Source: Macrocybe gigantea
Lineage: Eukaryota > Basidiomycota > Agaricomycetes > Agaricales > Callistosporiaceae
DNA length: 64,000 nucleotides
NCBI GenBank assembly: GCA_011319805.1
Contig: SJRY01000293.1
Location: 62,001-126,000, forward strand
Direction: 5' to 3'
The position numbers were made by a program, and so were the translations under genes. This document shows, piece by piece, positions 34,201 through 46,782 of this stretch. Under the pieces are notes generated by a model, which saw only the letters and a program-made list of their open reading frames with translations, ran no database searches and was not told the DNA's origin. Positions within the stretch are counted from its first letter, which is position 1, and each line of letters begins with the position of its first letter.

Positions 34201-36713
34201 CTCCTTCGCATGGCCTTGAAATTCACTCTGCATCCTCGATAACGTCGGAGAAACCACATTGGCAGGTGTCATGACTGTCGATGGAGGTGGTGACTGGGTG
34301 TCCACGGTGATGACAGATATTGTATCGGTATTATCTTCGTCTTCTTCGGGTTCCGACTGCGCCGAAGCTGTCACGATAACGTCAATATAGTCCCCTATCG
34401 TGGCATCTTGTTCAGGGCCAACATGGTTGACAGATCTCAATACGACCTCGTCTCCCAAAATCCTCCACATTGGGCTGCCATCAATGCCACCATAGCTGTC
34501 GTCGCCTACACACTTTTTGCAGAAGTTGAGTACCATATCGGCGAATAATCGTCGATATCCCTTCATTTCCCGCACACTCTCATACACAACTTGCAAAGCA
34601 TCCATAATAGCGCGTCGCGTTTGCGGATAGTTCGCACTGAGCAAGGACTGATTGAAGAGAATGATGTGCCAAGTCTTGAGCCAGTCCGGAGAGGTTGGCG
34701 AAAGGTCATGTTGCTCTGTCATGATACGAGGCAGATGCGCCGTGTCAACGTCTGTAAGATGATCCGCTATCGAAATAAGAATTGTTGACAGAGAAGGGTT
34801 CGTTGGTATAGCGTGGTCTCGGGAAAGTAAAGAAGTTAAGCTGCGAAGGAAAGGCGTTGGTGATTCTGAGGTACGGGATATCGGAAGAATAAAGGGCGTC
34901 CCATCTGGATTTCTGGCACAAAACGTGAGCATAGGTACGCCAGGCGGGAAAGCTATTCTCACTTGAGAGGCAGAACATACATGACCAATTTCTGCAGCGT
35001 CTCTCCTATCACGGCCGCTTCTTCCTCATCCAGACCTCCATTTTCGTCCTCTTGCGCATCCAGCTCCTGCCAAATGTCCTTAAGAACACCGGCGGCTTCG
35101 TCAAGGACGTTTTCTTTTCCACTACGTTCAATATCCCAGTCTCTCTCAGTTCCAATGACACATTGCCATTGCACCCATGCGTCGACACTTGCAGTCAAGA
35201 CCTTCCCTAGGCGGCCAGCATCCCAACCATTACCACCTAACCCGTGAGTTGAAGACGCATAGTCTTCTTTGGGCCAGGCTCTTTCCATCAAGTCTCTCTC
35301 CAGGTCCATATGTCCTGGTGCGCCCGAGGGAGAATGCGCCATCGATGTTTCTCGAGAGATATAGGCTCTGGCCAATCTTGTCGTCAGCGCGCGTCGAACG
35401 TAATTTCTGAATGCCCTGAATGCGCCAAGGGCAGTTTGAGCAGCTAACTTGACGGATGCGAAATAGGTGCCAGAATTCACTGCGACGGCACGATTGTTAG
35501 AAGGTTTTTCAGGCGGAAACAAGTATTTTTTGAGAATAAGCATGCATGTTGCGGAATAAGGGCCTGCAAGCAAGGAATCCAGGGTATCGGTGATTCGATC
35601 TTCTGAAGTCGTTCTGCTGGCTGATCGAGGCATAACCGTAAGTCGAGGAAGAGGGGTTGCACAATAGGCCAGAGCGCGGAAGAGAAAGGGTAAAACCGAA
35701 TGAAGGGATGAGGGTGGTAAAGTTTTGACCTGGGAAACCAGATAATCCAGATAAAGTGTGATCGAAATATCCGCTGGGTGTTTGGTAATTTTTGAAGAGA
35801 CAGGAGGCGATATGGACGATGGTGACGGCAACGATGTCACGGAAACCGAGGATTGATTCCGGCGATGACTGAGAGGCGAAGACCTTGCAGGAGTACTCGC
35901 GTTTGAGGAAGGTTCGGTTGTCAATACTTTGTCTTCGGTTGCGGAGCTTGGCTTGAATGCGAACGACATATCCACCAAGGCGGCGTAGAAGTCGAGAATG
36001 CTTATAAGATCCTGTTCAAGCAACCTTCCCACTGTGTTGGATTTCTCCAAAACAGTTGATATGAATTTGGCAAGAACATCGACACTCCGCTCCCTTTCGG
36101 CCCGTTCAGCACGGTCTAAATCATCCTTCATCAATCCCTCAAATGCTCCTTTCAGCCAAAACTTGAGAAGGTTCAAGACGGACATTTCTATCCCCACGAC
36201 ATCCGCGCCATATTTCGTGAGGGCCCGCAAGGCTTTAAATCGGGGCTCCCAGAGCTCCATTGCCCAAGGCTGCACTGAGTCAAGAAAGAGGGAGACATAA
36301 GAAAGCCTATCGGCAACCGTCAACAAAGGCATCTCGTTATTCTCCAAATAAGCCGAGATGATATCGTAGCCCACGGCCTGCAGTGAAACAGGCGAATCTA
36401 CGCTGCACAAGGATGCAAGGATGGGATTGAGAATAGTGCGAGCGGGCAGTGGGGATTGCGTCTGTAGCATACTCGCCAGAGCACGGGCATGGGCGAGACT
36501 CGGCACAGACGGAGGAGTTAATGCCTCTACCAATGCGTCAAATCTCAAGGGAAGTTGAGATACGATTGCAGGCGATGTGGAACTGGTGGAATTGGCGGCT
36601 AAAGCGTCCGCTCGCGTTCTACGCCATGATGCAAATTGAGCAAAAGACGTAGTGGTATTGGCTCTCTGGCGGGATTTTGCCTGCGAATTTGCATCTTGTT
36701 GATGCCGGGACAT
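31211..36713 (-). CDS. TSC2: Tuberin, Rheb GTPase-activating protein
   Basis: Three large exons form a ~1,780-residue protein. Exon 1 (36713 to ~34,990) starts MSRHQQDANSQAKSRQRAN and carries the tuberin N-terminal helical domain (ALRALTKYGADVVGIEMSVL). A 66-bp GTATGT...CCAG intron joins KLVM to NPDGTPFILP. The second exon (to 32257) is helical-repeat sequence with Ser-rich loops. The third (from ~32,190) begins NDIRKVLVPLG and holds the RapGAP domain: GILYVAPGQKDE, HIGNDYVRIIWNDSG, which includes the asparagine-thumb Asn, and QFQFVNIVIEPHS. It stops TAA at 31211. TSC2 with TSC1 switches off Rheb and TORC1. The N- and C-terminal hallmarks are both present, so this is a complete orthologue. 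Its 3' end converges on GEN1. Confidence 0.93.
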
Positions 36714-37113
36714 TCACAAGGGGTGCAGGTCTGTCTGATGATCACGATGAGCCTCGTTCAAGACGATCGAGGCTGCGCACCAGTTATGCCAACAGGTATG
36801 TATGAATGGACCCGTCAATGATGGGTTCACTTCCTTGGAACAGAATTTCGTAACTGAGGTCGTTATGAGTAGGCAAGATATGCAGCGGACGCCGTCCTCA
36901 ATACATGTCAGGTCCAAGAATACGCTCGAGTCAAGATAATGACGGGATCTGCTTGTACTTGCTTGCCACTCCAGGTTGCAGCCACACATGTATCAATACA
37001 GCACATGACATACTCGGACTACGACAAAGGCAAACAATGTACCCAAAAAGACAAGAGTCCACAAAGGTCCAATGGTATATACAACACAGACATCAATAGA
37101 TGGACGCTTTCTT
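36714..37113. other. Intergenic region upstream of TSC2
   Basis: About 400 bp between the TSC2 start and the stop of the secreted-protein gene, both on the minus strand. It holds the TSC2 promoter and the 3' flank of the upstream gene. No gene, repeat or clear motif is seen. Confidence 0.5.
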
Positions 37114-37929
37114 TCAATCTTTGCACCATCCATCACTATCAGTGATGAAGTCGATACTGCCGTCCGGTTGAGTTTGGCCTCCAGTATTGGTAGCGTCCGC
37201 GGCGGTGTGGCAGTTTGTGTACAACGAGCAAGTCAGTTGGGGACTTCCGTTCTGAAACAAAAACGCCTGCATTAGCCAAACACAGGGTAAACTGTCGATT
37301 CTCATACCTTGCCGTTGACATCATGGTAAGCTAGGGTGCACCATGTCAGTTTCACTGGACCGAAAATTGAAAATGTACGTACTGTTGACAAACTTGCAGC
37401 CACTAACGGAATTGCACATCGCTTTGCACTCTGCGGATCATGAAGTTAGCATCGCCGTGCAGAATAAACGTTATTCCTTACGAGCAACTGTATCGACGAG
37501 TCCAAAGGTCATGTAATCAGGTGCCTGTGTTGCTCCTGTAAGGTTCGAGAACGTTTGATGGTACCCATCAGATGGCGGAGGGGTAGGAGGGGGCTTGACA
37601 GGGCAATGAATAACATTCGGGAACAATGCCAAAATCTTGCAAATGAGCTGCCATGCAGACATCAACTGTAAATATCATGTTCATCCGCTACGGGTACAGA
37701 AGCTTACTCCCTCAAGACAAGTGAGGTATGGGAAGAGGTGGGGGTGATCGCCAAAATACCAACCCGGATGAGCACCCGGGACCCAAGGGGGCTGTGGCGC
37801 GCCATAGTGGTTGCTGCTGGTCAGGTCGATCCCCAAAAAACTTATGGGGTCGAGGTTGACGGTCAACGGAGTCGCACTGACGCCGGAAACGAGGATTGTT
37901 GCGGCGGTGAAAAGAGTATCGAAGCGCAT
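37114..37929 (-). CDS. Secreted protein of the fruit-body-specific type
   Basis: The N-terminus MRFDTLFTAATILVSGVSATP is a clear signal peptide with a likely cut after VSA or ATP. The mature protein is Pro- and aromatic-rich (PQPPWVPGAHPGWYF). Its C-terminal half has regularly spaced cysteines around CKAMCNSVSGCKFVNT and QLTCSLYTNCHTAADATN, resembling the apple/PAN-like region of proteins annotated as fruit-body specific in basidiomycetes. Exon 1 ends CLEG with a GTAAGC donor and joins LMSAWQLICKIL in phase. Two or three more short introns follow and TGA is at 37114. A TATA box lies ~80 bases upstream. Function unknown; extracellular location is well supported. Confidence 0.75.
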
Positions 37930-38010
37930 TTCGCAGAGAGCAAACGAAGGTGAGCAGATGAATGAGAGTCTGAGCCACGGAAGCTGGCGAAGGATGAGGG
38001 TTTCGCGTCA

Positions 38011-38018
38011 CCTTTATA
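38011..38018 (-). promoter_or_regulatory. TATA box of the secreted-protein gene
   Basis: The minus strand reads TATAAAGG about 82 bases before the start codon at 37929. It is in good position for a core promoter, and it is one of the few clear TATA boxes in the host-gene part of this window. Confidence 0.55.
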
Positions 38019-38787
38019 CCATTCGAAAAGGGCCTTGAAGTAATCAAGAGATGAGAAGTTCTGTTGCCGGACAGATCGCCATTCCGTGTCCCTGTTCCAG
38101 GCTAGGTGAGCCATCGGCCTCCTCCAGTTTTGGCAAACTACTAGTACCTGAAATGCGCACGGTCTGCACAAAGCCGCTTTCCTCCCAATAGCATCTGCTG
38201 CATCACATTTGTATTGAGTAGGTTCCACTGTCTCGGAAGAGAGAATTCAGAAATAGGTTTGTTTTCGACCTTTCATCCACATTCGCACGAGAGGCATGGC
38301 ACTAGAGGAGTACCGGGACAACATCGCATGCAGAGGCCAAATCACGAAGCTCAACGTTGACCGCAGGCATGGACGTGCCAGAGGTCAATCAAAGAAGATT
38401 TTCTGTCATTCAGAAGGCATCTGAAGTTTCAGACACTCTACGTCCGTGATGAAGTCTGGCGTTTTGAAATCCCGACCTGACGTGTTCCAATTCGTCAAAA
38501 AATTTTGACATGGTGTCGCTTCCATCGGAACTTCAACGGATTTAGTATTGGTGTGGAAAAAGCCTGGGATTATTGTATGATAGGTCAACGCGGGTGTCAA
38601 AAAGGGCTAGCGCACATTGTTGCGAAGAGTACGCATCGGTCAAACAAAACGAATCTTCACTGTCACACTGACAGAGGTACAAGGGTCGAGCTGTTCGTCG
38701 CACAAATAGATTTACGGGATAAAATCTATCTACATGACGTGACTAAACCGAGGTCGATAACGCGTCTTGTGGAGGCTGAAGTGGCGA
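38019..38787. other. Intergenic region between secreted-protein and permease genes
   Basis: About 770 bp without a supported gene. It contains the promoter of the secreted-protein gene on its left and the 3' flank of the permease gene on its right. Short frames on both strands have no recognisable content. Confidence 0.5.
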
Positions 38788-40975
38788 TCATTCCAGTTTC
38801 GAAGCGTCTAGAGTCAATTTAACATCCTCGGACGCGGGGGGGCTAGGACTGTTCCGTGAGATATCTAAATCGTCCCATTTGACAACCTCGGGTAAGAAGG
38901 TTTCTTCAGCGGGAAACGACCTTGATAACACCCAATAGACAATCGATGCGGAAGAAAACTGCAAACCGAATTAGAGCCAGGCAGGTGGGCAGGTGAGCAT
39001 TATCACAAACATACCCCAAATAACCAGGAAAAATTGAAAATGAGGTTTATGTCTCCTACATGAATCTTGTCATTTATATTGTTAATGAGCCCAGGTAGTC
39101 CGGGAACGACAGAAACAAGCATTGCAATGGCAGCTCGCCAGTTCTAGTCAAGCCACGAGTTGATACCTGCGAGCATGAGCGAGGAAATCGAATGGGAAAC
39201 CTACAACGCCTTTCCAATAGTAGTATCTGCCTCGTGGGTCGTACATTGCAGGAACGTCAACCTTACCCGAGTGAATCAGCCAGTACTGTTAACAATTGAC
39301 GGACTTTTAGCTTTCTTCTTTAAGGATGAAGAGAAGTGACCGACATCGACAATCATGCTGAAAGGTGCGTAAGCTATCATCCAATCTCCAGAACTCGAAA
39401 TGCACATACATTCCCGCGATAGGGCCAAGGAAAACCGTGTAGCCAGACATGAAAGTTAAAAAACCGGGAGCGGAGACCAAGATCTTCCAGGGACAGAGAG
39501 CCCAGCCACCGATAATGGAGCAAATAATTTGCCCACGTCTAATATTGATGTATTTAGGCGCCACTGCCATCATGTCATTTGCGGCACTGAGGCTGTTTGC
39601 GGATATATTGGCCCCTAGAGTGCAAAGCAAGAAACTGAAGGAGGCAAAGAATGCGGCAGCTCGGTTGTCCCAACGATCTATGAGGTGCAGTGGATCCCAA
39701 AGGATCTCTCCGTAAATTCGTTCGGCTGCAGATGTAACCGCGATTCCTGCGCGTAGTCAACCTAGTGTTTCATCTAATTTGGAAAAACATGATGCACCGA
39801 TGAAAGCCGTTAACGTGAAGATCACAGGAATGATAATCAACTGCACAAATTGCCTATCTCAAGGTGATCTCAGCATCGGCCAGAAAGAATTTCAGCAAAT
39901 GATACGAACGCGCGTTCATTGATTGCATATCGCTTGAGAAGATCCACAGGTAAAGCATAGGTCAGGTGCAATTTATCGTTGCAACACGCACTGTAAAGTC
40001 GGGAATGTTGACCGAGACGGTCGCATAAAGGCCCAGAGAGCTATTCAAAGCACCGAGCCATGCCCATGCTAGTGTACTCCCTTTGAGTGATGTTTGCAAC
40101 GTGACAAGGCTAGTTTTAGCAGGGACTCGGATCATCGCCCAAATGAGGATCGACAACCATGCACAGGGAACCGCAATGGATTTGACCGTGAACAGATGCC
40201 GGATTCTTTGGGGTGAGACCAAAAGAAACGGGAATTGAATCAACCAATATAAGAAATAACACATGAGTCCTGTCTCTGGCTTAAACCACGCTCTGCAAAG
40301 TCCAAGGACGCCACACACGTACCAACGCTGGTTATGGATGCAGGCTCCGAAAGATGATTACGAATATGTGATATAGATGGCCATATGGCTTTCAACATTT
40401 GATACATGCACTCTGAGCCTGTGTAAGTCTGCCGAATCGTTAAAACTGACACGCAACAGCGATTCTCGCGGAAATACCTGAATCCCGAACCAAAACATAG
40501 CCAGGACAATTCTACTGATAACCGTGAAGTAGCTGAACCAGAAGCCGAAGGACGATCGATTGAGGACGGGGAAAGATATGTGCAGGCGAGCACCGACAGT
40601 GCCGTTAAGCACCATTACGGCCTAAGCGAATGTTTATCATTTGTCGTGTTATCAATAGCATCAGATAAGCATACTGCAATGATTATGTGACCCATGGCGA
40701 CAGCGACCAATGCCTGACTCCTGTAAAAGATGTCCAACGAAGGCGACTGGGATGACGCTGAAGAGAACTTGCCAAGACAAGCCGATAGCAATCATTGAAC
40801 TTGCGAACTGCCACACGGCGACGTTTGTTGCATCGGAGATCCAGTAAGCAATGTAGTTCCATGTCCTCCACGTCCGTAATTCAGCGGGGACAGGGTCCAT
40901 GTCAGCATTGCTCCAGCTAGTCAAGACATGCCCTGAATTTCGTTTGACTTGGAGGAGCTGGCCAATGTTGTTCAT
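38788..40975 (-). CDS. NCS1-family nucleobase/nucleoside permease
   Basis: The protein starts MNNIGQLLQVKRNSGHVLTS at 40975 and runs through ~12 membrane segments. NCS1 motifs are plain: NADMDPVPAELRTWRTWNY, AYWISDATNVAVWQFASS, MVLNGTVGARLHISFPVLN, RSSFGFWFSYFTVISRIVLA, then FWFGIQTYTG, LLCTLGANISANSLSAAND and GPIAGIMIVDYWLI. The C-terminus ends LTLDASKLE with TGA at 38788. The family (Fur4, Dal4, Fui1, Thi7) imports uracil, allantoin, uridine or thiamine with protons across the plasma membrane; substrate cannot be fixed by eye. At least eight introns are needed. It diverges from the kinase gene at 41268. Confidence 0.9.
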
Positions 40976-41267
40976 TTTGGAAGAACAAAGAAGGCCCGGG
41001 GAGGGGCGCCAGCAATGTCCGCAACTATAAAGCTGCTACCTCATGATAAGGACACTGCCGATAAGCTGGGAAGCCCAAAAAAATATACAGGAACGCTCAG
41101 AAGCGACCTTGTGCCGAACACAGACACGAGGTAAGACACCAGAAAAGGCAAGGATCCTCGTGACCGCGATAGTCACGTGATATGCAACTTAATCTGTCAA
41201 GTCAGCCTCCCGAGTCTACAGAGGTATCCCAGACCACCATCAAGCCATCCCGCCTCCCCCGCAAGCA
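40976..41267. promoter_or_regulatory. Divergent promoter region, permease and kinase genes
   Basis: These 292 bp separate two start codons on opposite strands. A palindrome-like GTCACGTGA lies at 41172-41180, containing the E-box core CACGTG bound by basic-helix-loop-helix factors. Direction and target are unknown. Confidence 0.5.
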
Positions 41268-43315
41268 ATGCATTCCGATGCATTTGATGTTATTCCTTAC
41301 GAGGTGCAACATTACATCTCCATCACATCACTCCTGAGTGCTCACTCAACATTGCCACAGGATATCAAGGGAGATTGGAAAAAGCTTGGATCGGGCTCAT
41401 TTGGCAACGTTTATAAAGGTTTGAGCCCACTCGGATCATCATTCATCTTCCCTGACAGGAATAATGCAGGCGTTTATCTCGGAATCGACGTTGCCATTAA
41501 AGAGGTGCTGCCGTCCAAGGATTACGACGTCGCCAAGTATTTCGAACGCGAATGGCGCTTGATGAAGGAATGCAGACACCCGAATATATGTCTCTTCATC
41601 GGACTCAGTCGCGCTCCTCCTCCAGACAACAGGATCTTTATCATATCAGAGTTCATTGAAAACGGCAATGTTCGCATGTACATTCACGACAAGTCCAAAC
41701 CTTTTCCATGGAGACTTAGGTTATCTTTTGCCACTGATGTCGCTCGCGCCTTAGCATATCTTCACGCTCGGAAGTGTATCCATCGTGATCTCAAGGGCGA
41801 GAACCTGCTTGTTACCGCAAATGGCCGTCTCAAAGTGACAGATTTCGGTTTTGCTCGTATTGCAGCCAGGAACGAGGAAGAGTCGAAGCGTCTCACCTTT
41901 TGCGGGACAGACTCCTACATGTCGCCTGAAATTCTCCTAGGCGAGGAGTTCGATCTTCCTACAGACATATATTCCCTTGGCATCATCTTTTGCGAGATCG
42001 CAGCCCGCCAACTTGCTGATGATAACCATTTCAAACGATACCCTCCCATTTTCGACATCGACGCAGAGGAACTCCACAAGTGGGCAGATCCTGGCTGTCC
42101 TAATGATTTCCTTTCTCTCTGTTTAGACTGCCTGGCGCTTAAGCCGTCGGACAGGCCCACGACCCGTGAAATTTTGGAGCGTCTGCGAGTTATGGAGGCA
42201 GACCTAGTAAAACCCGAGGAGGGAGAGGACATTCATGTCGGGAGCATTAAATTCATGACAGGTGGGAAGCGGCAGGGACCCGTCCCACGTATCCCGAGCT
42301 TCGGAATGGGCGTCGGCAAAGATGTTCACAATGCCGGCTCAACCTCAGATGACAGTGATGAAGAATATATCGCGGCGGTGATGGGCCTTTCCACCGTCAG
42401 CGTTGATAGTTCGAATTCTGGTGAGCTCACCCTTTTCATTCGCATATGCACTGTCCCAACAGAACGCAGATCATGAGCCGTTATTACATGGCAACTTGTC
42501 TTCTATATCTTCGGAGTATAGCACGACAGTGATCAAAGCTCGTCCTTCTCAAACAGCCTATCAGACCCCATCCTTATCATCAGTTCTTACCATCCGACAA
42601 GCTCGAGATCCCAATGGCATCCCGGATTCCCAACCGGAAGCAGCTTCGCCATCCATTTCCCCTGCTACCGTTACAGTTATTCCCGTCCCTCCTGATCGTC
42701 TGTTACCTGGCGGCCTAGACGACTTCAGTGATCCTTTGAATACTTCCTCTATCTTCTCGATCGACACCCTTGATTCTTACCATACTGCGACTGCATCGTC
42801 GTTAATTTCCAGTGCGCGTGCGACTGAAGGAGGTTCGACCATTCGTTCGCTTCGTGAATCGCTGGCGGCACCGCTACTTCACCGCTTTACGCTCCTCAAA
42901 ACTGGGGCCAAACCCAAGCGTACCGGCGGCAGTACGTCACCAAAGCCGAAGGACTCGAACGAGCAGAGTGTTGGATGGAAACCGCTGGACTTGATTTTCT
43001 CTAGCAGAAATCTAGGAGCGAAGTGCGATGTGTGCGGTAAGAGGCTGGGTTGGAAGCCTATTTTGGAGTGCGATGATTGTGGCTTGAGGTAGTTTCCCCG
43101 GCTTGCACTTGCAAAAAGATGCTGAATAGATCGCCAGGGCTCATGTCAAGTGTGGTGAGGATGCCCCAGCGGATTGTGGTGTAAGGCCACCTGGGGTAGC
43201 TACCCACCATCAATCGCATTTTCCTCTGGACTCGATGTCGCCTCTTTCCAAGGTTAAGCAGAGTTCGTCAAACGCTAATTTAGCGAAGGAAAAATCTACC
43301 AGCCCTCCTCGATGA
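41268..43315 (+). CDS. Protein kinase with C-terminal C1-like zinc domain
   Basis: A TKL/LIMK-like kinase domain spans residues ~40-330. It has the Gly loop LGSGSFGNVYKG, the Lys motif VAIKEVL, the catalytic loop CIHRDLKGENLL, DFGFAR and the CGTDSYMSPE activation segment, so it should be active. A Ser/Pro-rich linker follows. A zinc module comes last: CDVCGKRLGWKP, CDDCGLRAHVKCGED and a final Cys, as in phorbol-ester/diacylglycerol C1 domains, but without the usual first His. Introns are at ~42,419-42,468 (acceptor before ATCATGAG) and 43,089-43,131. TGA is at 43313. The kinase-then-C1 order is less common than C1-then-kinase. Confidence 0.85.
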
Positions 43316-43528
43316 GATTCTGTGACACCTCACACCCTCGACATGACCAATGTACGAGACATACCTATTTTGCCATACAGTGTTTTATTTATCATTCCGG
43401 CACTTTTTTCGTCGGTTCAAGTGTATCATTCTCATACCAGACGCATAATTTACGATTCCTGTCCCCTTGGGTCGCATTTGAGGATTTTATTGTTCGTTGG
43501 TTGTAGTATACGGGGAAAATATACATAA

Positions 43529-46500
43529 TTAATCATCCACGAAGTCGTCTGCGTGCAGTTGAACCCAATTGATGTATCCTGTCGACCTGAAAACACGATT
43601 CCTCGTTCTTTGTTGGACATGACCTTGAAGAAAGTGGACGTACCATCCTATTTTATAGGTCCATCCATGCTGAAGAGGTCGCGGAGTCGTGCCCTTGGGT
43701 GGGCTCACAGGTTCATGTGACCAGTATGGCGAAAAAGTTGGATCTGGTGAGGTAAAAAGATACATTATGGTTGGTAAAGTGCGTTGCCCAGGGAATATGG
43801 GTGGAAGCACGCCAAAAGCTGGGCGTTGTTGGCCGAAAGTTGCCAGCCCCCCGAAGGGCTGAGGCCTCCCAAACAACTGATTATGACTCTGCGGGTACAT
43901 CGCAACATGGGCTGGCTGAGAGAAGTCACGGATGTAAAAATCTTGGTTCGTCCCAGCCCTTGTTACTGATTGCCTTTAATTAGGGCTTAGTCCATGGATT
44001 CCAAATTACTCAACTGAAAATAAGGTCTTCCGGTTTGACACCGAATTCATCGGCCAAGGTCCTACCATGCGTTAGTAAGAACCGCCAAGCATCCGCAGTC
44101 TTCTCTATGGCCTTCGATTGCGCTATCTGACAATCGATCTGAGCGTTAGGAGGAACGGCAATTGGCCAGCTTTGATTGAGTGCAAGAGGTGAGGTGAATA
44201 TTGGGGCGATATTAGTCGTGTCTAATCCCATACCATTTCACATTGTCGGGCAGAGTATATGGCTCCATTGACACGGGCCGCATTGGCATATCTTTCCAAG
44301 ACCACTGTTCCCCCGATACGTTTTCGACCAATGGAAAGCTCGCCAGCTCTTCGTTAAGCACATTCGCGAGGGTGACGAACGCGTCAAGACCTTGGCCCTT
44401 GGGAATGTATCCTATATCGCCGACTGCAAATTTGTGGCTCGGAATGCCGCCACTTTCATACCACGTAAAATCGTGCGCCTGAGCTCCCAGATTGGATAGG
44501 CGTAGTTGCTTCAGGCTCAGCTTAGGAGGAGGCATGGATTCTCCCTCGATGTCAGCAAGTCCCAGAAGACCCCGAACTCTGGAGGACAGAGTGGGTATTT
44601 CACGCTCTCCTGGAAGCAGGCCTTTGCATAAACGTGTCAAGTGGGCTATCCGTCTGGCAACTTCATCTTCCTCTGGAAAACATCCTGTTCAGAATTCTGA
44701 TTCAAAAAGGCAAAAAAGGAGAGATTCTTGACCATCATCACCCAGGTCTGCTACATGTTCCTGGCTCGTTCCTTGCTTGGGGAGCATCTATATTTCAGCT
44801 AGATATGAGCCCGAGGCTATAGTCCTATTGTCACTAAATAAACCGGATGCTCACTTTCATAACAACCAGTTGCAAACTCTCAGTCAAACCGTAATTGCGT
44901 GCTGTGATCCAGCCATCTCTAGGGGTGGTAATCCTGTAATCATGGTGCTCGAGCCATCAACGCGAAATGATGCTTGCTAGGCATAGATTGAGCACAAATC
45001 TTCAACGTCCACGTCACTCATTTACAGACCTCTACAAAATCCTGTGCACTCCCGTCGTCCAAATTTAATTGCTTTTGCGCATAGAGCGTCGCTTCCTAAA
45101 AACCGTTTTGTGTAGGCTACCTGGTAGTTAATATGTTAGAACAATTACCGTGATATCTTGATACTAGAGCGGATCAGTTCTGTGTAACGTAAGTGACAAT
45201 TTAAATGTATAGATACAAATCGCAGAAATAACTGGATCGTTGCGGCCAACCCATTACTTTGAAGAACGTTGAGAAGCAGGGCTTGAGGAGACCTTGTTTG
45301 TACTACACATAATAGTGACATAAGAAACGAAGAATGACTAATCCGCATTGTCTCACCGTTGGAAAGCAAAATGAATGGGGTAGGCGCCCCTTTTGCAGAA
45401 TAGCCAATCATCTGAGGCAAATTTGGGTGACTAATGTCAATGATCAACAAGAACTCCTCAAATAAGAATGGTGCTTCAGTCCTCACTAAAGGTTTTGCAA
45501 AATTTTAACGTCTCTTATCCACGACTGTTTTATTCGGTGGGCAACGGGAGAAACTCGCTGCTATCTTTACTCACTTTGATCGATTGTTGGTGAGGTCCTT
45601 CGTAACGTTTGATCAAGGATGACTGTCCATCAACCTCCGCAAGACTAGTGCCCGCCCACCAACCGGTGGTGGTGCAGGTCCGCCCTTTCAGGCGAACCTC
45701 TGACTGATGATAGCGCCTAAACTGATGTGCAACAAAATGAGATATTCGGCGATGGCGTGAAGGTGGAATTGGGAAAATATTACGCCACGATCCTCCAAAA
45801 TGCCATCCGTAATGATAATGTCGTCAACCTCTTCATCCTGTAAGGGTAGTCTCGAAGATGCATCGTCCTTGGAAAAGGCGCCATTCGTTACCGCATTGTT
45901 CCTGTCCTCTAAATCCACTGGGGACTCCACGGTCCATGACTTAGTTCGGAATCTAGTAACGGAATTGCTGTCCAAGTTATAGAACGGCAATGAATCATAT
46001 TTTGCGTTTGCTTAGGTCGGTTTGTCACCGTATAGTGGATGTCGATTAACGTGGCAATCTTCGAATAAGAAAGTGGTTCAGAAGTTGTGTGAATTCTGGA
46101 TCTGATATATGAGCACCTGGAAAGCCTGTGCGGCGTCGTCTAGTTCTGCATTCAGGTCTATCAAGGCGTCTTCGATGGATGTTTTCTTCAAAAACCTGTG
46201 GCTCCACTTCGCATCTACTTGCAATTTCATGAAATCATGTATCATTCTCAACGTCCTGCAAGCTGCCTAAGTGAGTAGCATTGCATACAAAGAAAAAGGC
46301 CCATGCCCTTGAAACTTTTCCAGATTCTTTATCAGGGACGGCGGTGCTGTGTCCCATCTTCCATCCATTCGGTCGTTGATATCTAGGAGTATCCGAGCGC
46401 ATCTCCTTGCTAGCCTGCGCAGATACCAATGACTTCAACGAACCATTGGACAGGCCATGATACAAATACCTATAGCAAGCTTCTTTGTTGCTCTGGGATT

Positions 46501-46782
46501 ATTATTTTTTGCTCAGTGCATTAGTTAGTCACCATTTGTGATTTGAGATTCTAACCTGGACGCTCTGTATGCACGCGGCGTTGTCTGAACTTTAGCAATA
46601 GGAAGGCGACATCAACATACCTGAATGGTCTCTAGTATCAATAAAACGACAGAAACGGAGGCTGTGGCTGGCGGAAAGAACGCCACGCTCGTTAGCTCTT
46701 TCGTCAGAGATGCTACTGAAATCGCCGTCTGAACGACATCCTGGGGTCTGAACTTCGGCCTTTTTATGTATCGCAGTGGCAT
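43529..46782 (-). CDS. Multi-exon protein: MLKL-N-terminal-like helical domain plus kinase-like region
   Basis: The start MPLRYIKRPKFRPQDVVQTA at 46782 opens a helical domain: LLILETIQ, SNKEACYR, LARRCARILLDINDRMDG, then WSHRFLKKTSIEDALIDLNA. It resembles MLKL_NTD-type four-helix bundles in fungal proteins. After a short linker a kinase-like N-lobe appears (EVRLKGRTCTTTGWWAG, SLIKRYEG with a possible beta-3 Lys, HPNLPQMIGYS, PFILLSNVQTRSPQALLL). No HRD or DFG motif is seen, so it is probably a pseudokinase. A conserved C-terminal region follows (GDIGYIPKGQGLDAF, WPIAVPPNAQIDCQI, RAGTNQDFYIRDF, WTYKIGWSTGYINWVQLH) to TAA at 43529. At least twelve introns join in phase except at 44922-44925, where one missing C breaks the frame. 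The pieces could be mistaken for three genes. Confidence 0.75.

Noticed and set aside
36714..36989. A small Cys-containing secreted protein upstream of TSC2
   Set aside because: No signal peptide and no regular cysteine spacing; it lies in the promoter region and appears to be a chance frame.
43529..44787. Two or three separate small genes (43529-43900, 44010-44231, 44212-44787)
   Set aside because: Splice sites join these pieces in phase to one another and to the exons at 44,790-46,782, and the order matches one long Agaricomycete protein as I remember it.
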